Assembly (NCBI RefSeq): GCF_000177635.2
Contig: NC_014836.1
Span: 2,340,001 to 2,404,000 of the forward strand
From: Desulfurispirillum indicum S5
Lineage (GTDB): Bacteria; Chrysiogenota; Chrysiogenetes; Chrysiogenales; Chrysiogenaceae
DNA length: 64,000 nucleotides
Reading direction: 5' to 3'
The translations under genes were made by a program, and so were the position numbers. This document shows positions 60,162 to 64,000 of the stretch, in pieces (the first letter of the stretch is position 1; each line of letters begins with the position of its first letter). Under the pieces are notes generated by a model that made no database searches, was not told the origin of the DNA, and saw only the letters and a program-made list of their open reading frames with translations.

Positions 60162-60662
60162 ATGCAGAACTTCACCGCCATCGACTTTGAGACCGCCAAT
60201 GAACAACGCACGAGCGCCTGTGCCATCGGGGTTGTGGTAGTGGAGAATCGGCAGATCGTGCGACAGTATGCGCGCCTGATTCGCCCGGAACCCATGCGCT
60301 TTGCGTCCTTCAACACGGCTGTTCACGGCCTGACTGCTGCGGATGTGGCTGGTGCACCGGTATTTGGTGAGCTGTGGCCAGAGATTGCCGCGGATATTGT
60401 TTCTGCTCCATTGTTGGTGGCCCACAACACTTCCTTTGACATGAGCGTCCTGCAGCACTGCCTGCGTTCCAGTGGCATTGCCGCCAATATCCCCGACGCT
60501 GTCTGCTCATGCCGTATGGCGAAAAAGCTACTCCCCCAGCTGGTCAACCACAAACTCAACACGCTTTGTAAGCACTTCGGCATACCATTAAACCACCACG
60601 ACGCCCTCAGCGATGCCCAAGCGGCGGCGCGCATTATTCTGGAGTTATACCAGGAGAGGTAG
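60162..60662 (+). CDS. DnaQ-like 3'-5' exonuclease
   Basis: 166 residues. Start at 60162 follows CAGGAG by 8 nt. The DEDDh-type exonuclease motifs are IDFETANE (Exo I), LVAHNTSFDMSVL (Exo II) and HHDALSDAQAAA (Exo III). Length suggests a stand-alone exonuclease domain such as the epsilon-like proteins, not a full Pol III subunit. Substrate and role are not clear from context. Confidence 0.87.
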   Translation: MQNFTAIDFETANEQRTSACAIGVVVVENRQIVRQYARLIRPEPMRFASFNTAVHGLTAADVAGAPVFGELWPEIAADIVSAPLLVAHNTSFDMSVLQHCLRSSGIAANIPDAVCSCRMAKKLLPQLVNHKLNTLCKHFGIPLNHHDALSDAQAAARIILELYQER

Positions 60663-60776
60663 ACCATGGCGGGAAAAAGCCAGCTATCACGCCCTTCAGC
60701 GCAGGAAAACCTGGTATCTGATGGCCTCTGATGAGTCGGCCTGCAACCTGCGCATCTTTGCCTGAGCCGCATACAG

Positions 60777-60806
60777 GGCTGCCAGATTCGGCATTCGCTG
60801 GCAGCC
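60777..60806. terminator. Hairpin between the exonuclease gene and selO
   Basis: GGCTGCCAG (60777-60785) pairs with CTGGCAGCC (60798-60806), 9 bp, loop 12 nt, no T run afterwards. Confidence 0.5.
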
Positions 60807-60886
60807 TGAACGGGGTAAGGGTATGATGCTCCAAAAAGCTGTTATTTTTCCTCACCACACTCACCCCCCCGAAAGGTCTTCTGCCC

Positions 60887-62329
60887 ATGCAACTCTCACA
60901 AAGCTACGCGCAATTACCGGGGATGTTTTACCAGAGCCTTGCACCGACTCCCGTGACCAGCCCTGAGCTTTTGTTATGGAATGACGAGCTTGCACAGGCC
61001 TTGAATATGGATTTTACCGGGCTTGATGCTTTGCAGAAAGCGCAGTTTTTCAGTGGCAACCGGCTTTTACCGGGAAGTCAGCCGCTGTCCCAGGCCTATA
61101 GTGGTCATCAATTTGGTCACTTCACCCATCTGGGTGATGGTCGCGCTCATCTTCTGGGTGAGTATGAGGATATGCAGGGGCGGCGGTGGGATATTCAGCT
61201 GAAGGGTTCGGGGCGGACCCGCTATTCCCGTAATGGTGATGGGCGGGCCGCGCTTGGGCCTGTGCTCAGGGAGTATATTATCAGCGAAGCCATGGCGGCG
61301 CTTGGGGTACCTACGACGCGCGGTTTGGCAGTGGTGGCATCGGGTGAGCCGGTGTATCGGGAAGAGGTGTTGCCGGGGGCGATTCTGACCCGTGTTGCCA
61401 GGTGCCATATTCGCGTGGGTACGTTTCAGTTTGCCCTGGCCCAGGGAGATATTGAGGGTCTCAGGGCCTTGTTTGACTACAGTGTGCAGCGCCTGGCGCC
61501 CCAGTGTGCCGAGTCCGAGTGCCCTCCACTGGCCTTTTTGCAGTGGGTCCAGGATCAGCAGGCTGCGCTGGTTGCCCGCTGGTTGTTGCTGGGCTTTATC
61601 CATGGGGTGATGAATACGGACAATATGGCCATCAGCGGCGAGACCATCGATTATGGTCCCTGCGCCTTTCTGGATATTTACCAGCCCGATACGGTTTTCA
61701 GCTCCATCGATCGGCAGGGACGCTATCGCTACTCCCATCAGGGCACCATTGCCCACTGGAACCTTACCCGTTTCGCGGAAACGCTATTACCCCTGATTGA
61801 TGCCGATGGCGACAGGGCGGCAGAAATGGCGATGCAGACGCTGGCCGGTTTTCCCGGCAAGCTCCATGAGCAGTGGCTGGGGGGAATGTGCCGCAAACTG
61901 GGCTGGGAGACTCCCGAAAGTGACGACGCCCAGCTGATTGGCCAGTGGCTGCAGCTGTTGGAAAAACATGAACAGGATTTTACCAACAGCTTTTTTGCCC
62001 TGGGGAACGAGGAAGAGCGGGATAGGGAATTTTTTCAAGCGCAGGCGGTGCAGCAGTGGCTGGGCAGGCGAGAGCAGAGGATTGAAAGGGCCGGACTGAA
62101 GCGCGGGGAGAGCGCCCACATTCTGTCCCTGAGCAACCCTGCGGTCATTCCCCGCAACCACCGGGTGGAGCAGGCCTTGAAGCTGGCTGAGGCGGAAGGG
62201 GATATGAGCCTGGTGCATCGGCTGCTTGCCGTGGTGAAGTCACCCTACTCTGTGGCCGATCAGGACCGGGAGTATCAACAGCTGCCCAGCCCGCAGGAAA
62301 GGGTGTATCGGACTTTTTGCGGCACTTAA
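60887..62329 (+). CDS. selO: SelO-family protein AMPylase (YdiU)
   Basis: 480 residues. Pseudokinase fold that transfers AMP to proteins in characterised members. N-terminal QPLSQAYSGHQFGHFTHLGDGRA, IQLKGSGRTRYSRNGDGRAALG, and later MNTDNMAISGETIDYGPCAFLD are strongly conserved, with the Asp of the DFG-like motif in the last. The C-terminal FCGT places a Cys where some SelO proteins have selenocysteine. The stop codon TAA is the first bases of the M7 element. Confidence 0.95.
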   Translation: MQLSQSYAQLPGMFYQSLAPTPVTSPELLLWNDELAQALNMDFTGLDALQKAQFFSGNRLLPGSQPLSQAYSGHQFGHFTHLGDGRAHLLGEYEDMQGRRWDIQLKGSGRTRYSRNGDGRAALGPVLREYIISEAMAALGVPTTRGLAVVASGEPVYREEVLPGAILTRVARCHIRVGTFQFALAQGDIEGLRALFDYSVQRLAPQCAESECPPLAFLQWVQDQQAALVARWLLLGFIHGVMNTDNMAISGETIDYGPCAFLDIYQPDTVFSSIDRQGRYRYSHQGTIAHWNLTRFAETLLPLIDADGDRAAEMAMQTLAGFPGKLHEQWLGGMCRKLGWETPESDDAQLIGQWLQLLEKHEQDFTNSFFALGNEEERDREFFQAQAVQQWLGRREQRIERAGLKRGESAHILSLSNPAVIPRNHRVEQALKLAEAEGDMSLVHRLLAVVKSPYSVADQDREYQQLPSPQERVYRTFCGT

Positions 62330-62440
62330 CAGCTTGCTGAAATACTTCAAAATGCGCAGGCAATTGAAAAATGCTCAGGTGCAAGGCGCTCGCGGAGCGC
62401 GGAATGAAGCGTACTCCCCGTACGTTGCAGCAACGCGCGA
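62327..62440. repeat. M element copy M7 (inverted, truncated)
   Basis: Begins TAACAGCTTGCTGAAATAC at the selO stop codon and runs through CAGGCAATTGAAAAATGC and CGTACTCCCCGTACG. The opposite end is lost. Confidence 0.8.
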
Positions 62441-62559
62441 AGGCTCAAATACGAAGAGATTCTCACACAAAGTCCGCAAAGGCGCAAAGAAAGGCAAAAG
62501 CAGTTCACCGCGAATGAACACGAATAAACGCGAATGAAAAGGCAGGATCTCACGCCCGT

Positions 62560-62675
62560 TCGCTGCGCTCACTCAAGTCGCGAAGACGTAGAGAAAAATA
62601 CAAGGTTAACTGATTTGGCTGCCCATCTTCTCCGCGTTCTCAGCGGCTTTGCGAGAGGAGATTGTCTTTTCTGGA
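62560..62675. repeat. K repeat copy K3
   Basis: Contains GATTTGGCTG and CGGCTTTGCGAGAGGA in the order seen in K2, with small differences between. Confidence 0.5.
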
Positions 62676-62702
62676 AAGAGAATTTTAAAGAAAGTGTCTT
62701 TC

Positions 62703-62788
62703 AATACCTCAAAATACGCAGGCAATTGAAAAATGCTCAGGTGCAAGGCGGGCAACACCGCAGATGAGGGTTTTTCAGCAGCCTGTTG
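62703..62788. repeat. M element copy M8 (internally deleted)
   Basis: 86 bp: outer arm AATACCTCAAAATACGC, CAGGCAATTGAAAAATGCTCAGGTGCAAGG, then directly to CCGCAGATGAGGGTTTTTC and the end GCAGCCTGTTG. The central GTAC hairpin is missing. Confidence 0.8.
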
Positions 62789-63497
62789 ATATTCTGCGGG
62801 AAACCCTGATTTGCCGTGTTCCTGGTATTTTCTTCCGAAAGGCTCTGTGAGCCCCTTGAAGAGAGCGCCACAACCGCTGATGAAAAAATGGCTTGATATT
62901 TCAAAAAACCGTTTTTATATTTACGACTGTACGACCACGGAAGGGGTCCTCTCGACGCAGGGAAGTTTCTTTTCTTTCATGTCCATTCCGGACGGCTTTG
63001 ACAACGATTTCTGTGCTTTCCAACGAGTGGAAATTCATGGCACAGGCGCAATACAAGGAGGTAACACCACAGGCATGCGCGTTTTGTAATTTCTCACTAT
63101 TCCATGGATTGGAATTGCGTGCCGGTGGCACGCCATCACGGAGGATACCATGTCGCAGAATTCCTGTTTTTTTTGGAGCAGTGGCTGCAGGGCCACAGGG
63201 AAAGCTCCGCAAACACGGCTGACGGCTTCTGCTGAGGTTCGGCTGACAGGAAAAGATGATTGCGGGATATCCTCCATGGCGTGGCAGATCTCCCCCTCTC
63301 TTTTCTCCTGAACTCCGTTTCTCCATAGGCAGCCCGTTGAAATTATCCGATGACCGCTGTGCACGCACATGTCCCGGCGCAAGGCGTCTGCAAGGCCAGG
63401 AGCTGACAGCTCCCTGCGCTCTGGGTTGCCGCGCCGCGATTGCCACGGCAACCGGATTTTTTCGCAAGGTGTCAGCGCAGCTATCATGGAGGATTTC
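62789..63497 (+). other. Long leader region of the flagellin gene
   Basis: About 710 bp without a convincing gene. It contains the hairpin GCGTGCC-GGT-GGCACGC (63117-63133) and, at 63137-63152, CACGGAGGATACCATGTC, which resembles the flagellin ribosome site GGAGGATTTCATGTC at 63488. A short frame of 53 codons follows that ATG (63150-63311) and is doubtful. No firm sigma-28 or sigma-54 promoter was found. Confidence 0.45.
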
Positions 63498-64000
63498 ATG
63501 TCCAGCTACATCAACACCAATATTCCATCGCTGAATTCGCAGAACCATCTGCGTTTTCACTCCCAGCAGCTCTCTTCGACCATTGAAAAACTGGCTTCGG
63601 GAATGCGCATCAATCGAGGCTCCGATGACGCTTCAGGCCTGGCCATTTCCGAGAAGATGCGCGGCCAGATCCGGGGCGTGGATCGCGCCATGGCCAATGC
63701 CCAGGACGGCATGTCCCTGGTTCAGACGGCTGATGGCGCGCTCAATGAGACCGCGGGCATTCTGCAGCGCATGCGCGAGCTGGCGGTGCAGGCGGCCAAT
63801 GACACCTACACGCCCAGTGACCGCTTGCATGTGCAGCGGGAGATCGACCAGCTGCGCCAGGAGATCGACCGGGTGGCCAGTTCCACTGAGTTCAATACGA
63901 AAAAGCTCCTCAGTGGTGACGCGGCGGCCCGCTGGTCGGTCTCTGACCCCGGCAGCCTGGAAGCTATCATCCGCGACCGGGTGCAGTCGGGCACCTACCA
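63498..64000 (+). CDS. fliC: Flagellin, C-terminus outside window
   Basis: Filament subunit. The ATG at 63498 follows GGAGG by 6 nt. The visible 167 residues are the conserved D0/D1 N-terminal region: MSSYINTNIPSLNSQNHLR, EKLASGMRINRGSDDASGLAISE, MRGQIRGVDRAMANAQDGMS, and AILQ-type RMRELAVQAANDT. The remainder runs past the window. It is the only motility gene here. Confidence 0.95.
   Translation, partial: MSSYINTNIPSLNSQNHLRFHSQQLSSTIEKLASGMRINRGSDDASGLAISEKMRGQIRGVDRAMANAQDGMSLVQTADGALNETAGILQRMRELAVQAANDTYTPSDRLHVQREIDQLRQEIDRVASSTEFNTKKLLSGDAAARWSVSDPGSLEAIIRDRVQSGTY

Noticed and set aside
63098-63155. Possible sigma-54 (GG-N10-GC) or sigma-28 promoter of flagellin
   Set aside because: TGGATTGGAATTGC has 9 rather than 10 bases between GG and GC; TCCGATGA near 63346 lacks a TAAA-like -35 at the right distance.

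Overview
The window is a dense bacterial chromosome segment (high GC, short intergenic gaps, Shine-Dalgarno-led genes, alpha-proteobacteria-like and Epsilon/Delta-like respiratory genes, flagellin at the right edge). A central carbon set built from 2-oxoglutarate:ferredoxin oxidoreductase, monomeric isocitrate dehydrogenase and a Geobacter/Bacteroides-type succinate dehydrogenase/fumarate reductase, together with a cbb3 oxidase, suggests a Gram-negative anaerobe or microaerophile able to respire. I think of Chrysiogenota (Desulfurispirillum-like) or a delta-type lineage, but this is inference from gene content, not a search.

Layout. 1-5.4 kb: partial trpS (minus), a secreted protein of unknown role, a 2-hydroxyacid dehydrogenase, and purF-ymdB-rnhB coupled by 4-nt overlaps, ending in a shared terminator. 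5.5-17.7 kb (all minus): a TCA block read in the order cpoB-like, hemW, icd, mdh, sdhC-sdhA-sdhB, korA-korB. 18.8-21.7 kb: a SAM-I riboswitch followed by metI and metC-like transsulfuration genes, then a DUF1007-NicO metal exporter/importer fusion. 23.4-36.8 kb: cbb3 oxidase ccoNOQP, ccoG, then fixH-ccoI-ccoS, with the assembly genes split by a 6-kb accessory stretch that carries lipoproteins, an IS3-family element that interrupts one of them, and a leucine-rich-repeat lipoprotein. 36.9-41.2 kb: a secretin-TPR lipoprotein, a TauE/SafE permease, an NlpC/P60 lipoprotein. 41.3-44.3 kb: trpD-trpC-trpF. 44.9-48.2 kb: DEAD-box helicase, tautomerase, and an archaeal-type AAA ATPase with a striking operator-promoter. 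48.2-56.6 kb (minus): one eight-gene run encoding a phosphonate-type importer (two PhnD, PhnC, two PhnE) and an iron/2-aminoethylphosphonate-type importer. 57.9-64 kb: a secreted glycosidase-like protein, a DnaQ-like exonuclease, SelO, and the start of a flagellin gene.

The intergenic spaces hold three families of dispersed repeats. The M element (about 124 bp core, 157 bp with outer arms, eight copies here) has inverted termini whose arms covary between copies and is found inserted inside copies of the L element, whose empty sites are also present. The L element (about 0.8-0.9 kb, non-coding) has 13-bp inverted ends. The K repeat is a shorter, less regular unit. These are the least explained parts of the window.

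The most notable protein-level observation is that the cbb3 oxidase has moved a haem c domain: CcoO carries two CxxCH motifs and CcoP only one, the reverse of the usual arrangement, with the total kept at three. All functional calls rest on reading motifs and remembered family features; no database search was run.
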